Source: Fidelibacterota bacterium (GTDB lineage: Bacteria; Fidelibacterota; UBA8477; JABMPR01). From it: DNA of 64,000 nucleotides. Positions 36,806 to 46,262 of the stretch are shown in pieces. Position 1 is the first letter of the stretch. Each line of letters begins with the position of its first letter. The stretch lies in assembly GCA_018673925.1 (NCBI GenBank), contig JABHBL010000072.1, positions 35,352 through 99,351 on the forward strand. Direction: 5' to 3'. A model generated the notes under the pieces. It was not told the origin of the DNA. It searched no databases and was given only the letters and a program-made list of their open reading frames with translations. Position numbers and translations under genes: made by a program.

Positions 36806-39009
36806 TGGCTGCGGCAATTCTAGATCGAATCCTGAATACCGATGGGGTTAAATATCCCAACGACTTCCAGAACATCATCGAATTGATGGGTGGAAGCGAT
36901 TCAGTGGGTCCCAGCGGGGAAGATTTTGTCTGGCGTGCCTACAATTTTGGTAAGAAAGCTCATCAGGGTCAATTACGGAAATCTGGCGAACCCTATTTTA
37001 CGCATTGTGTTGAAGTGGCAACGATTCTTGCAGATATGAAACTCGATCCCGTCACCATTTCGGCAGCATTGCTCCATGATGTCATTGAGGATACAGGCTA
37101 CACCCATAAGGATGTGGAACAAGAATTCTCAGAAGAGGTTGCCGCTCTGGTAGACGGTGTTACTAAACTTTCGGATATAAAATTTCGCAGTGAAGAAGAC
37201 AAACAGGCAGTCAATTTTAGAAAGATGCTTCTTTCTGTGGCCGATGATATTCGTGTCATCATCATCAAATTTGCAGATCGGCTGCACAATATGCGTACCC
37301 TTGAACATCTCCCTGCTGTAAAGCAGAGACGAATTGCCCGGGAAACTCGAGATGTGTATGCCCCGCTGGCTCATCGTTTAGGGATGTATCGAATCAAGTC
37401 TGAAATGGAAGATCTCATCTTCGATATTCTGGAACCAAAAGCAGCTCAGGAACTGCATAAACTTATTCCCAAGCGACAGGTATTTTTTGAAAAATATGTT
37501 CAGAAATTCCTAGAGCCTGTAAAAGAGAAGATGGAAGCCACAGGATTTGAGGCCGTTTATAAAAGCAGATTCAAATCTCACTATTCCATATTTCGTAAAA
37601 TGCGAGATCAGAATCGACCTTTTGAAGATGTTTTCGATATTTATGCAGTCCGTATCATAGTGGATAAGGTTGAAGCCTGTTATAGTGTCTTGGGACTCAT
37701 TCATGCCTTCTATACACCTATCCAGGAACGCTTCAAAGATTTTATTGCTCAGCCCAAATCTAATGGATATCAGAGTATCCAGACTACGGTAGTGGGTCCT
37801 GATGGCTTTCCAGTTGAAGTGCAGGTCAGGACAAAGGACATGGATGATACGGCTGAAGAGGGTGTGGCTGCACACTGGCAGTATAAAGAGCAGGATTCAA
37901 AATCAACTCAAGAAGATATTGATCAGCAGGTAACCTGGTTAAGGAATTTGGTTGATATTCTCCAGACCGAAGATAAAACCACCTCGCATCAGTTTATGGA
38001 TCTTCTGAAAATTGATCTCTACAAGGATGAAATTTTTGTCTATACCCCTAAAGGGGAAGTTCGAATTTTGCCACTGGGGGCTACACCTCTAGACTTTGCC
38101 TTTGATGTGCACTCTCAGGTGGGACTGCACTGTATCGGTGCCAAGGTAAATGGCCGCATCAAACCACTTAATAGTGAGCTAGAGAGTGGTGATAAGGTTG
38201 AGATTATAACAAGTGATTCTCAAAAACCCAATTCCTCATGGTTAAAATTTGTAAAAACCTCCAAAGCCAAATCAAATATCAGAAAATGGATCAAAGGTCA
38301 AGAGTTTGAGCAAAGCTTGCGACTTGGTAAGGAGATTCTTGAGCGAGAATTACGCAAGATCAAAAAAGCCAAGGAATGGAAGCATCTCAAAGATGCCTAT
38401 GTCACACTAAAATTTGAATCTGAAGAGAAAATGATAGCCTCAATTGGTTCGGGTCATCGCACCATATCATCCATCCTTGGTAAATTCTTCCCCGAAGAAT
38501 ATTCCAAACCCCGGAAGGAAAAATCAGAGAGCTATTATGCCGAGTCATTTCTCAATCGAGCCAGAAGGAATACCAAAGGGGTTTCCATACAGGGCATTGA
38601 TAACATGATGATAAGCTTTGGAAAATGCTGTAATCCTATTCCTGGTGATCCCATTCTGGGTTTTATCACACGGGGTAGGGGAATTACAGTTCATCATAAA
38701 GATTGTGATACTGTGGGAACCAACCTGCCGGAAGAAGAGCGCATTATTGATGTGGATTGGGCTGCTGCACGTTCACAGAAATTCCTTGTCCGCATGAAGA
38801 TATTGGCACAGGAACGCAAACATTTAGTTCGAGACGTCACAGAGACGATCTCTTCCTATGACATTAACATTGATACTCTATCCATGAAGGTCGACGGTGA
38901 TGTTGTCACCGGTCTGGTCATTATTGAGGTAGAAGGTGTCAAACAATTAGATCGATTAAAAGCAAAACTACTGGCGTCAGAAGGCGTGATAAGCGTAGAA
39001 CGCGAGTAG
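36805..39009 (+). CDS. rel: Bifunctional (p)ppGpp synthetase/hydrolase (Rel/SpoT)
   Basis: The protein has 734 residues. The HD hydrolase domain is around 45-200 with AALLHDVIEDTGYTHKDV (HD at 91-92) and KFADRLHNMRTLEHL. The synthetase domain is about 240-370 (YKSRFKSHYSIFRKM, GYQSIQTTVVGPDG) with the RFKD motif typical of bifunctional Rel enzymes. It is followed by TGS (about 405-470, DEIFVYTPKGEVRILPLGATP), a helical/zinc-finger-like region with CCNPIPGDPI, and a C-terminal ACT domain (from about 660). Both active sites look intact, so it can make and destroy the stringent-response alarmone. It appears to be the only such gene in the window. Confidence 0.96.
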   Translation: MAAAILDRILNTDGVKYPNDFQNIIELMGGSDSVGPSGEDFVWRAYNFGKKAHQGQLRKSGEPYFTHCVEVATILADMKLDPVTISAALLHDVIEDTGYTHKDVEQEFSEEVAALVDGVTKLSDIKFRSEEDKQAVNFRKMLLSVADDIRVIIIKFADRLHNMRTLEHLPAVKQRRIARETRDVYAPLAHRLGMYRIKSEMEDLIFDILEPKAAQELHKLIPKRQVFFEKYVQKFLEPVKEKMEATGFEAVYKSRFKSHYSIFRKMRDQNRPFEDVFDIYAVRIIVDKVEACYSVLGLIHAFYTPIQERFKDFIAQPKSNGYQSIQTTVVGPDGFPVEVQVRTKDMDDTAEEGVAAHWQYKEQDSKSTQEDIDQQVTWLRNLVDILQTEDKTTSHQFMDLLKIDLYKDEIFVYTPKGEVRILPLGATPLDFAFDVHSQVGLHCIGAKVNGRIKPLNSELESGDKVEIITSDSQKPNSSWLKFVKTSKAKSNIRKWIKGQEFEQSLRLGKEILERELRKIKKAKEWKHLKDAYVTLKFESEEKMIASIGSGHRTISSILGKFFPEEYSKPRKEKSESYYAESFLNRARRNTKGVSIQGIDNMMISFGKCCNPIPGDPILGFITRGRGITVHHKDCDTVGTNLPEEERIIDVDWAAARSQKFLVRMKILAQERKHLVRDVTETISSYDINIDTLSMKVDGDVVTGLVIIEVEGVKQLDRLKAKLLASEGVISVERE

Positions 39010-39034
39010 AGCCATGGCTAAGAAAGGATAACCC

Positions 39035-39343
39035 ATGTCAATCACATACACAAAAAAAGATGTTGCAAAAAAAACTGCTGAGAAACTCGGCCAAAAAATA
39101 TTCCAGACTGAAGAAATCGTCGATGGCGTTTTCACCGTTCTTCGTGAAATGATGAGTGGTGATGAAGCTTCAATCCGAATTGAAGTCCGTAATTTTGGTG
39201 TTTTTGAAGTCAAACCTACTAAAGCAAAACCACGTGCTAGAAATCCTCGTACCAACGAAGAAATCTATGTTCCAGCCAGAAGAAAAACGCATTTCAAACC
39301 TGGTAAATTGCTCAAAGAAGTCTTGAAACAGCCAGTAGACTAA
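39035..39343 (+). CDS. HU/IHF family DNA-binding protein
   Basis: The protein has 102 residues. It has the typical fold: helices at the N-terminus (TKKDVAKKTAEKLGQK), then the strand IRIEVRNFGVFEVKPTKAKPRARNPRTNEE with the DNA-wrapping arm, then FKPGKLLKEVL. The pattern NPRTNEEIYVPARRKTHFKPG is the HU/IHF signature. RBS AAAGGA is 8 bases before ATG 39035. HU versus IHF cannot be decided by eye. Confidence 0.93.
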   Translation: MSITYTKKDVAKKTAEKLGQKIFQTEEIVDGVFTVLREMMSGDEASIRIEVRNFGVFEVKPTKAKPRARNPRTNEEIYVPARRKTHFKPGKLLKEVLKQPVD

Positions 39344-39363
39344 ACCTTTAGGCACACTGTCAC

Positions 39364-39783
39364 GTGCAAGGGCGAATATTAGCAATCGATCCCGGTGGGA
39401 GACGTGTGGGCCTAGCCCTCACAGATCCTTTGAGGATAATTGCCAGTCCTTATGAGACGCTGCTGATTTCGAGTAATGATGATGCAGTTGAACAAATCCG
39501 TGGAGTCATTCAACGGGAGCAAGTGACAGAAGTGGTGGTTGGAGTACCTCTCAGACCTGGTGCAGAAAAAAGTGAACAGGCTAAACGGGTTGAAGTATTT
39601 ATTGAGGTACTAAAGACCAGGATTGACCAACCAGTGTTTACCATTGATGAGAGTTATAGCTCAGTTGAAGCTGAGGAATCTTTGCATCGAATGGGCAAAA
39701 AGATTGGTGATGATAAAGGTGCAGTCGATAGAATTGCGGCTGCTATTATATTGAAACAATATCTTCAGGAAACACAAGGATAA
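39364..39783 (+). CDS. ruvX: Putative pre-16S rRNA nuclease / Holliday junction resolvase-like RuvX (YqgF)
   Basis: The protein has 139 residues; the start is GTG 39364. It has an RNase H-like fold: ILAIDPGGRRVGLALTDPL at the N-terminus with the first catalytic Asp, VVVGVPLRPG in the centre, FTIDESYSSVEAEESL with the acidic pair, and DKGAVDRIAAAIILKQYL at the end. Family members process the 5' end of 16S rRNA precursors. It is usual in length and lies 18 nt before lnt. Confidence 0.92.
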   Translation: MQGRILAIDPGGRRVGLALTDPLRIIASPYETLLISSNDDAVEQIRGVIQREQVTEVVVGVPLRPGAEKSEQAKRVEVFIEVLKTRIDQPVFTIDESYSSVEAEESLHRMGKKIGDDKGAVDRIAAAIILKQYLQETQG

Positions 39784-39801
39784 TTAAACGGTAGAAAGAT
39801 C

Positions 39802-41334
39802 ATGACGAAGAGATTCACACCAGAAACACTCGCGATCATCTCTGGGTTATTACTTACCCTCAGTTTTCCACCTTTTGATATGTTCTTTATTGCCTGGGTA
39901 GCCTGGATACCTCTCTGGGCAGCTCTGCAGCAGGATGGATGGCAGCGAGGCTTCAAATTAGGGTACATTACTGGATTTATTTTCACGCTGACCAGTCTGA
40001 ATTGGATAGCAAATAACTCTGGAACCAATATCTGGGTTGCCTCAGCCTCCATGATGGGTAGCGTGGCTTATATGTCACTCTGGTTTGGATTATTCGGATT
40101 GATGATTGCCAGAACGGGTAGAAACCTAGGTACAAAAGGTCTCTGGATGGCCCCTGCATTCTGGGTTTCCATTGAATTCTTGTACAGTTATCATGGTTAT
40201 ACTTTAGCATTCCCATGGTTATCACTTGCTATGACTCAGAATTTCGCGCTTCCACTCCAGCAATTGGCTGAATATGGTGGTATCTATGCCATCAGTTTTT
40301 GGGTAGTTATGATAAACACCATTCTCTTTCAACTGGAGTTTGGTAAACTCACTGTCAGAACCCAACAATTGGTCTGGGGTGTTTTGGGTTTCATTGTTGT
40401 TGGCTCCTTCATTTTCGGAGCAGTTCGCATGAAAGTGGTGGGAGAGTTAAATAATTCAACCATCAGAGTTGGAATTATTCAGACCAATCTGGATCCACAT
40501 CAAAAATGGGTTCGTTCAAAAAAAACCAAACATGTTGAAGCCATCCTGGACCAATCCAGACGGGCGGTTAAGGATAGTGCACGTATTCTAATCTGGCCCG
40601 AAAGTGCTGTACCTGCTCATTTGCATTACTATCCACAGTTTGATCGCAAGATCAGAAAATTTGTTGAGAAAAATGCAGTTTCTGTCCTGGCTGGTGCTCT
40701 TCACCACGAGGAAAAAAACGGGGATTATCAATTCTTCAATTCAGCCTTCTATTATTCTCCAGGGATGCCAGTTGTTATTTCCAGTAAACAGGGTCTGGTT
40801 CCTTTTGCAGAACGTATACCCATGGTTGAAACCTTCCCCGTCCTGGCAAATCTAAATTTTGGCCAGGCCAATTTTCAACCAGGTGATGAATCAGTTGTAT
40901 ATCCCATGGGAAGTCGAGATGAGGTCACTGATCTTGGTACCTTAATATGCTACGAATCTGCTGACCCATACATCTTCCGAACTTTTATTAATAATGATGC
41001 TGATCTCATGTCCATCATTACAAATGATGCCTGGTTGGGTAATTCACCTGGTCCATATCAGCACCTTGCTGCAGGAAGGCTCAGAGCCATTGAGCATAGA
41101 ATAAGTATAGCCAGGGCTGCTCAAACTGGTGTAAGCGCCATGATCTTACCTTCGGGTAGGATAGCAGAATCAATTCCCCTCGGTGAAAAAGGTGAGATTG
41201 TTTTTGATGCCCCCATAGGTTTGGAGAGAACCTTTTACAGTAGACATGGAAATGTTTTTGCATTGACAATTCTGCTGCTCTCCTCACTGGGACTACTCTG
41301 GGTGGTCCTGGGCAAATCCACCAAACCACAGTAA
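39802..41334 (+). CDS. lnt: Apolipoprotein N-acyltransferase
   Basis: The protein has 510 residues. It adds the third acyl chain to lipoproteins in the inner membrane. Several N-terminal membrane helices (about 8-215) are followed by a nitrilase domain with the triad E267 (IWPESAVPAH), K329 (SSKQGLVPFAERIP) and C383 (LICYESADP), and a last membrane helix (about 483-503). All key residues are present. The window contains several lipobox proteins that would be clients. Helix WLSLAMTQNF and the GGIYAISF region fit the family. Confidence 0.95.
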   Translation: MTKRFTPETLAIISGLLLTLSFPPFDMFFIAWVAWIPLWAALQQDGWQRGFKLGYITGFIFTLTSLNWIANNSGTNIWVASASMMGSVAYMSLWFGLFGLMIARTGRNLGTKGLWMAPAFWVSIEFLYSYHGYTLAFPWLSLAMTQNFALPLQQLAEYGGIYAISFWVVMINTILFQLEFGKLTVRTQQLVWGVLGFIVVGSFIFGAVRMKVVGELNNSTIRVGIIQTNLDPHQKWVRSKKTKHVEAILDQSRRAVKDSARILIWPESAVPAHLHYYPQFDRKIRKFVEKNAVSVLAGALHHEEKNGDYQFFNSAFYYSPGMPVVISSKQGLVPFAERIPMVETFPVLANLNFGQANFQPGDESVVYPMGSRDEVTDLGTLICYESADPYIFRTFINNDADLMSIITNDAWLGNSPGPYQHLAAGRLRAIEHRISIARAAQTGVSAMILPSGRIAESIPLGEKGEIVFDAPIGLERTFYSRHGNVFALTILLLSSLGLLWVVLGKSTKPQ

Positions 41335-41386
41335 ATATTTTTATTGATATTATGCCCATACCTAACGCATTCCAGGTATCGCCACA

Positions 41387-41920
41387 TTGAAATATGTTCT
41401 GATTATTTGTTTGTTGTTCGGATTGGGATTCGGTCAATCCAGTCATCGGGAATTGACTACCGAACTCCTAAAAGATTTGCGTAAGGCCATAACTGACTCC
41501 ACATCTCTGCCTAAGGATAGCCTGAATCTATCTTTTGTAGATGAATCAACGCTGGGAGCATTTTTGAATTCGTGTTTGCCCAGGACAAAAAGCCAGTATG
41601 AGATAGAACCAACTGACATCATTACCAATAAGATCACTATGTCAATAAATCATACCCCTACAAAATCTATGCGGAACTCAAGATACCTTCGCCAGTTAGA
41701 ACTCAATGTGCTATTTATACATGAACAGACCGAATATGCCTGGAACGGGAAAATTTCAGACAACCTCTCAAAGGCTCAGGTAAAATCACTTCTCGGTGAA
41801 GAAATCCCTTTCGAGTTGAAAGGTGATTATTTGAGGGGTGAGCCTGCAGTAATCCTGATTGTTTTGACAACCCTGGGTGTATTTTCCCTTGGTGCAGCAC
41901 TCTTTTTTATAAGGACTTAA
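41387..41920 (+). CDS. Unknown small envelope protein with C-terminal membrane helix
   Basis: The protein has 177 residues; the start is TTG 41387 with an AGG about 10 bases upstream, and no ATG is available before the signal peptide (VLIICLLFGLGFGQS). The middle is a mixed hydrophilic region (TDIITNKITMSINHTPTKS), and a hydrophobic helix (AVILIVLTTLGVFSLGAALFF) ends the protein near its C-terminus. I do not recognise a family. It lies between lnt and a DUF5683-like gene, 3 nt before the latter, probably in one operon. A role in the cell envelope is likely from topology alone. Confidence 0.65.
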   Translation: MKYVLIICLLFGLGFGQSSHRELTTELLKDLRKAITDSTSLPKDSLNLSFVDESTLGAFLNSCLPRTKSQYEIEPTDIITNKITMSINHTPTKSMRNSRYLRQLELNVLFIHEQTEYAWNGKISDNLSKAQVKSLLGEEIPFELKGDYLRGEPAVILIVLTTLGVFSLGAALFFIRT

Positions 41921-41923
41921 ATA

Positions 41924-42550
41924 TTGCGACATCTCAACGTGAAAGTGGTACTTGTAACCATATTGGCAATCTTCCCGATAATTGGGGAATCTTCTGATAG
42001 CTCGATGTCCAAACCATCCGTCCTGAAAAGTACACTGATTCCCGGTTGGGGAGAGCACAGTTTCGGTGCTCATAACAGAGGTTATCTATTTAATGGCATC
42101 GAAGCTGCGCTGTGGATATTTGCAGGTATTGCCAGTTCAACCGCCCAGAACCACGAGAATGATCTATACTATTTTGCCAGTGAGTATGGTCATATCACTG
42201 ATCCTCAAAATAAGTCAGATGTCTTTTTAGACCGTGTCTCTAAATACGAAAGTATGGAAGCCTATAATGAGCAGATGCTCCGAAATAGACAATGGGACCG
42301 GATCTATTCGGCCGAAAATGGTTATGACTGGCATTGGGATTCAGACGAAAAACGTGGTGAATATTTTGACATAAAAACAGAACGTTATTTATGGAGACAA
42401 CGCCTGACATACACCTTCGGAGCGATCGCACTAAATCACCTGGTCAGTACCATGGACGCGCTCTATCTCAAGCGTTTGAATGCAACAATGGTCATTCAAC
42501 CTGATATGACGGATAGAAGCGCTGGTTTGAGAATTGCTCTGACCTTTTGA
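41924..42550 (+). CDS. DUF5683-like envelope protein
   Basis: The protein has 208 residues; the start is TTG 41924, three bases after the preceding stop. A signal peptide (VVLVTILAIFPIIGESS) is followed by the phrase KSTLIPGWGEHSFGAHNRGYLFNGIEAALW, which is the hallmark (PGWGQ..G...KG) of DUF5683 proteins of FCB bacteria. A second hydrophobic stretch (TFGAIALNHLVSTMDALYL) lies near 145-165. The function is unknown. No catalytic residues were recognised. Confidence 0.65.
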   Translation: MRHLNVKVVLVTILAIFPIIGESSDSSMSKPSVLKSTLIPGWGEHSFGAHNRGYLFNGIEAALWIFAGIASSTAQNHENDLYYFASEYGHITDPQNKSDVFLDRVSKYESMEAYNEQMLRNRQWDRIYSAENGYDWHWDSDEKRGEYFDIKTERYLWRQRLTYTFGAIALNHLVSTMDALYLKRLNATMVIQPDMTDRSAGLRIALTF

Positions 42551-42563
42551 TGGCTGGACTAAT

Positions 42564-43403
42564 TTGGTAGATACATACTCTTATAAAAAAAATGCATATG
42601 CAGATGTAGATCCCTTGCTGATCTGGTTCACCTTTTTTGTTTCAGCCCTCGTATTTATCTCACTCTTTTTAGTTTCATCACCCATGTGGCATGTGGGAAT
42701 AAGCCTACTCACACTAGGAGTTCTTTTCACAACTTCTTCATCTCCCTGGAAGACACTCGCTTTTATTCTGGGTCTGGTTTTGTTTCTGGCCCTACTGCAA
42801 ATCATATTCTCGCCATTTATGAGAGAACTTTTCCAAAAATCCTTGGTGGAAGGGTTCCATTGGGCAGACTGGCAATATTTGCTCTTTGCTGTAGAACGAT
42901 TTGCCTGGCCCCTGGCCATTGTCTCAAGTTTTCAATCCCGACTAAGTAATCCAGCTACCATTGCCCAGCTAACCATACTCCTGTCGCCTCTGAGATGGTT
43001 GGGTTTCCAGATTGGCAAATTGCAGACCCTGGTAGTGCTGTCGTTGAGGTTTATTCCTTCTCTCAAACAGGAGTGGCAGCGATTTTCCAGGTTTCAACTC
43101 TATTTCGTATCTGGTGCTCCCAAAAAAACTTACATCCAAAGAATGAGGTATTGGCAGGGTGTTTTAAAAGCCATGATTTCTCATACAATTCATCGATCAA
43201 TGACGCTAGGTGATTTACTTGCCATACGGGGACTACCCAATGTAAGGTCGAATAAAACATCAAAATATATGCTTCTATTGAGCTGTGGCTGGTTGAGTCT
43301 GGGGCTGGTCTTTCTTGCCGTAAATCATGTGATGATACTCATCTGGTCTTTAATGACGATCTGGATTGGATTGGTCAGCATTGCCAGGAAAACAGCCGCA
43401 TGA
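42564..43403 (+). CDS. ecfT: EcfT-like transmembrane component of an ECF transporter
   Basis: The protein has 279 residues; the start is TTG 42564 (ATG 42550 is out of frame and short). Five to six helices flank a cytoplasmic segment LSLRFIPSLKQEWQRFSRFQLYF, matching the conserved RFIP..EE..R...AQ coupling region of CbiQ/EcfT proteins. These couple vitamin or metal uptake to paired ATPases. No A- or S-component gene is in the window. It overlaps truA by 4 nt; ecfT beside truA is also found in Firmicutes. The substrate is unknown. Confidence 0.75.
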   Translation: MVDTYSYKKNAYADVDPLLIWFTFFVSALVFISLFLVSSPMWHVGISLLTLGVLFTTSSSPWKTLAFILGLVLFLALLQIIFSPFMRELFQKSLVEGFHWADWQYLLFAVERFAWPLAIVSSFQSRLSNPATIAQLTILLSPLRWLGFQIGKLQTLVVLSLRFIPSLKQEWQRFSRFQLYFVSGAPKKTYIQRMRYWQGVLKAMISHTIHRSMTLGDLLAIRGLPNVRSNKTSKYMLLLSCGWLSLGLVFLAVNHVMILIWSLMTIWIGLVSIARKTAA

Positions 43404-44155
43404 AAATAGCTCTGCTCATTCAATATGAGGGATCGGCCTATCATGGATGGCAGATTCAGATAGATCCTGAAACAATCCAGGGTCATATAGAACGTGCTCT
43501 ACACAAGGTATTAGATCAGGAAGTTGGTCTGATTGGATCAGGTAGAACAGATAGTGGTGTACATGCCCTGGGTCAGGTTGCACACTTTGAAGTTGAAACG
43601 TGCTCTATTCCAGTGGAAAATCTTTGGAAAGCCCTTAACCGCCAACTTCCTGATGACATCAGACTCATGGCATCAGCCACAGTCAGTGATGATTTTCACA
43701 GCCGCTTTGCTGCCAAACGACGCCAATATCTATACCAAATTACCACAGCACCTAATGTGCTGGATCGGAATACGCAATGGTATGTTCGACATCCCATTGA
43801 TGTTTCCAAATTGCACACCCTATCAGAACTAATTTTAGGTGAGCATGATTTCTCAAGTTTTTGCTATGCTGGTACTGAGACTGAAAATATGGTTTGTAAT
43901 CTGGCTGTGGCTTCCTGGGAAGTAAATCCATTAGGTGTCTTGAAATTTACCATCGCTGGAGATCGTTTTTTGCACCATATGGTGCGTATGCTTGTGGGGA
44001 GTATGATTGAAGTTGCGCGGGGGAAGTGGGATATTGAACATTTCGCTATGCTATTGAAAAAACCAAATCGAAAATCACACACAGTGACAGCTCCTGCCTA
44101 TGGACTCGCTCTTATGCAGGTGAACTATCCAAAAGACCTTCAACCCGCTTGGTAA
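43400..44155 (+). CDS. truA: tRNA pseudouridine(38-40) synthase
   Basis: The protein has 251 residues. It isomerises uridines 38-40 in tRNA anticodon stems. The catalytic Asp sits in the box LIGSGRTDSGVHALGQVAHF, YLYQITTAP and FLHHMVRMLVGSMIEVARGKW are further TruA motifs, and the length is normal. The start overlaps ecfT (ATGA). Confidence 0.96.
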   Translation: MKIALLIQYEGSAYHGWQIQIDPETIQGHIERALHKVLDQEVGLIGSGRTDSGVHALGQVAHFEVETCSIPVENLWKALNRQLPDDIRLMASATVSDDFHSRFAAKRRQYLYQITTAPNVLDRNTQWYVRHPIDVSKLHTLSELILGEHDFSSFCYAGTETENMVCNLAVASWEVNPLGVLKFTIAGDRFLHHMVRMLVGSMIEVARGKWDIEHFAMLLKKPNRKSHTVTAPAYGLALMQVNYPKDLQPAW

Positions 44156-44232
44156 GTAGCAAAGGATGCCCTTGTCTGATCGAGTATTAGCGCTTATTAT
44201 TTAGATTCGAGACTTGGAATGATAATACATCA

Positions 44233-45456
44233 ATGAAAAAAATTACCACACTTATATTTGCCCTGGCCCTTTTCCTGGGAATGCTGACCCTATCTCTCAG
44301 AGAATTGAGAAACTGGCAAATACCAGGCGTCAGTGAGTATACTACTGCAATTACAGTAGATGATAGCCCGCTTCCATCAACCATTTCTCCTGCAGAGATT
44401 CCTGAAAAGATCTCATTGTACGACTCACGGGAAACTGCCATTACACAGGGTATCGCGGATGTTTCACCTACGGTTGTTGGTATCTCTACTACTCAGATTC
44501 GATATACTCAATCTCCACTCATGTCCGATCCCTTCTGGCGCTTCATCATGCCTGGGACACCACGATGGTTCCAGGAAAAAGAAGCCGTGATTGGTTCAGG
44601 GTTTATTTACGATGAAGATGGATATATAATCACCAATGCCCACGTTGTAGAAAATGCTGTGGAAATTCTGGTAACCCTGGCAAATGGAAGTCAGCACAAG
44701 GCTGAGGTCGTGGGGATAGATGAAAAAACAGATCTGGCTATTATTAAAATTATTGATCCAGGAAAGTATCCTGCAGCAGAGTTGGGTAACTCCGACCAAA
44801 TTATTTTGGGTGAGTGGGTAATTGCTTTGGGCAATCCATTTGGTCTCTTTAGTGAGAGTAAAATGCCCATCGCAACGGCAGGAATTATTAGTAGTCTTCA
44901 TATGGACTTCGGATTCCAGCAATCAGGTCGCATTTATCAAGATATGATCCAAACAGATGCCTCAATTAACTCAGGAAACAGTGGGGGACCATTGGTTAAT
45001 TCTGAAGGGCAGGTCGTGGGAATTAATACTTTTATCTTTTCAGGTGGGAATCATAGCGGCTCCATTGGGATTGGATTTGCCCTACCAATCAATAGAGCCA
45101 TCGGTATCATTGATGAATTGAGAGCCAAGGGTTTTGTAGATAGAAACTACTCTACAGGGATTAGTTATCGCCCAAACAACCCTCGAACAGCTCAACTTCT
45201 AAATTTGGGATCAAATGTAGGTGTGGTTGTGGTGAATGTTAAGGATGGTTCACCGGCTCACAGAGGTGGTGTCGAAGTTGGTGATCTCATCGTGGGTCTG
45301 GATGGTCAACAGATTCAGACTGACGATGATATATTTACCTACTTTAACCTTCAAGATCTGAAGAATGGTGACCAGCTTACTCTAAATGTTTTACGACAAA
45401 CTGAGAGTATGGCCCTACCCATCATACTGGGTGAAACGGTTGTACCCGCTGAGTAA
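44233..45456 (+). CDS. htrA: HtrA/Do-like serine protease with PDZ domain
   Basis: The protein has 407 residues. An N-terminal signal or anchor helix (about 4-22) is followed by a trypsin-like domain with the triad H137 (TNAHVV), D167 (KTDLAI) and S250 (SGNSGGPLV), then one PDZ domain (about 300-395, VVVNVKDGSPAHRGGVEVGDLIVGLDGQQI). It degrades or refolds misfolded envelope proteins in the periplasm. It has one PDZ, as in DegS-type and short HtrA proteins. The upstream gap of 76 nt shows GGAATGA as RBS. A stem-loop terminator may end it (45535-45560). Confidence 0.94.
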   Translation: MKKITTLIFALALFLGMLTLSLRELRNWQIPGVSEYTTAITVDDSPLPSTISPAEIPEKISLYDSRETAITQGIADVSPTVVGISTTQIRYTQSPLMSDPFWRFIMPGTPRWFQEKEAVIGSGFIYDEDGYIITNAHVVENAVEILVTLANGSQHKAEVVGIDEKTDLAIIKIIDPGKYPAAELGNSDQIILGEWVIALGNPFGLFSESKMPIATAGIISSLHMDFGFQQSGRIYQDMIQTDASINSGNSGGPLVNSEGQVVGINTFIFSGGNHSGSIGIGFALPINRAIGIIDELRAKGFVDRNYSTGISYRPNNPRTAQLLNLGSNVGVVVVNVKDGSPAHRGGVEVGDLIVGLDGQQIQTDDDIFTYFNLQDLKNGDQLTLNVLRQTESMALPIILGETVVPAE

Positions 45457-45534
45457 CATACAATTCAGATTTTCTATTGTTCTGAGACCAGATTTTAAAA
45501 GCAGGTAGCATCGCTAATTTCTATATATTTAGTG

Positions 45535-45560
45535 GCTTTTCGCATCGAAAAGCGTGTTTT
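45535..45560 (+). terminator. Probable intrinsic terminator after htrA
   Basis: GCTTTTCG-CAT-CGAAAAGC forms a perfect 8-bp stem with a 3-base loop, followed by GTGTTTT. It stands 80 nt after the htrA stop and 62 nt before psd, so it may end the ecfT-truA-htrA transcript. Confidence 0.55.
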
Positions 45561-45621
45561 AATCTGGACACCCATCGCTTATCTTTGCGCGGCTTAATAG
45601 AGAGGAATTGTATAGATAATT

Positions 45622-46260
45622 ATGGCTCGTGAAGGATATATAAATATAGCAATTGTGTTTGGGCTTACGCTGATCCTGACTGCAATAACTTTTTTCAATG
45701 GGGGTTCCCTTTACTGGAAAATCCCATCCATGGTGAGCGGCGTACTCTTACTATTTACTTTATACTTTTTCAGAGATCCTGAACGTGAAGTTGTAATCAA
45801 CCCTAAACACATTTTGAGTCCTGGTGACGGTGTCATCGTAGATATCAAGGATGTTGAGGATGACTATGTGGGTGAAGCTACGCTCATCACGATGTTTTTA
45901 TCTCCCTTAAATGTTCACATTAACCGTGTGCCCATCTCCGGTAAAATTGGCTTTGTCAACTATAAATACGGCGCCTTTAAAGCAGCCTTTGCTGAAGATG
46001 CCTCAGAAGTGAATGAACAAAGCGTCGTAGGAATGGAGAATGATTTGATGAAGGTTAAATTTGCCCAGATCGCTGGTGCTTTGGCTCGTCGAATTATCAA
46101 TTACCTCAGGGAAGCCGACGAAGTAACCCAGGGTGACCGGTATGGTCTTATCAAATTTGGAAGCCGGATGGATATAGTTATTCCCAGAGCTGCCAATATT
46201 CTGGTGGAAATGAAGGAGCCAGTGCGCGGTGGTCTCACCGTCCTGGCCAAAATGGATTAA
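45622..46260 (+). CDS. psd: Phosphatidylserine decarboxylase (short, archaeal-type proenzyme)
   Basis: The protein has 212 residues. It converts phosphatidylserine to phosphatidylethanolamine. A membrane hairpin (about 8-50) is followed by the catalytic domain: D69 in LSPGDGVIVDI, H99 in LNVHINRVPISG, and the self-cleavage site G180-S181 in IKFGSRMDIVIP, where Ser becomes the pyruvoyl group. It is complete. It lies directly before pssA, whose product supplies its substrate, an order common in many bacteria. The GAGGAA upstream is rather far (about 13 nt) from ATG 45622. Confidence 0.95.
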   Translation: MAREGYINIAIVFGLTLILTAITFFNGGSLYWKIPSMVSGVLLLFTLYFFRDPEREVVINPKHILSPGDGVIVDIKDVEDDYVGEATLITMFLSPLNVHINRVPISGKIGFVNYKYGAFKAAFAEDASEVNEQSVVGMENDLMKVKFAQIAGALARRIINYLREADEVTQGDRYGLIKFGSRMDIVIPRAANILVEMKEPVRGGLTVLAKMD

Positions 46261-46262
46261 TT

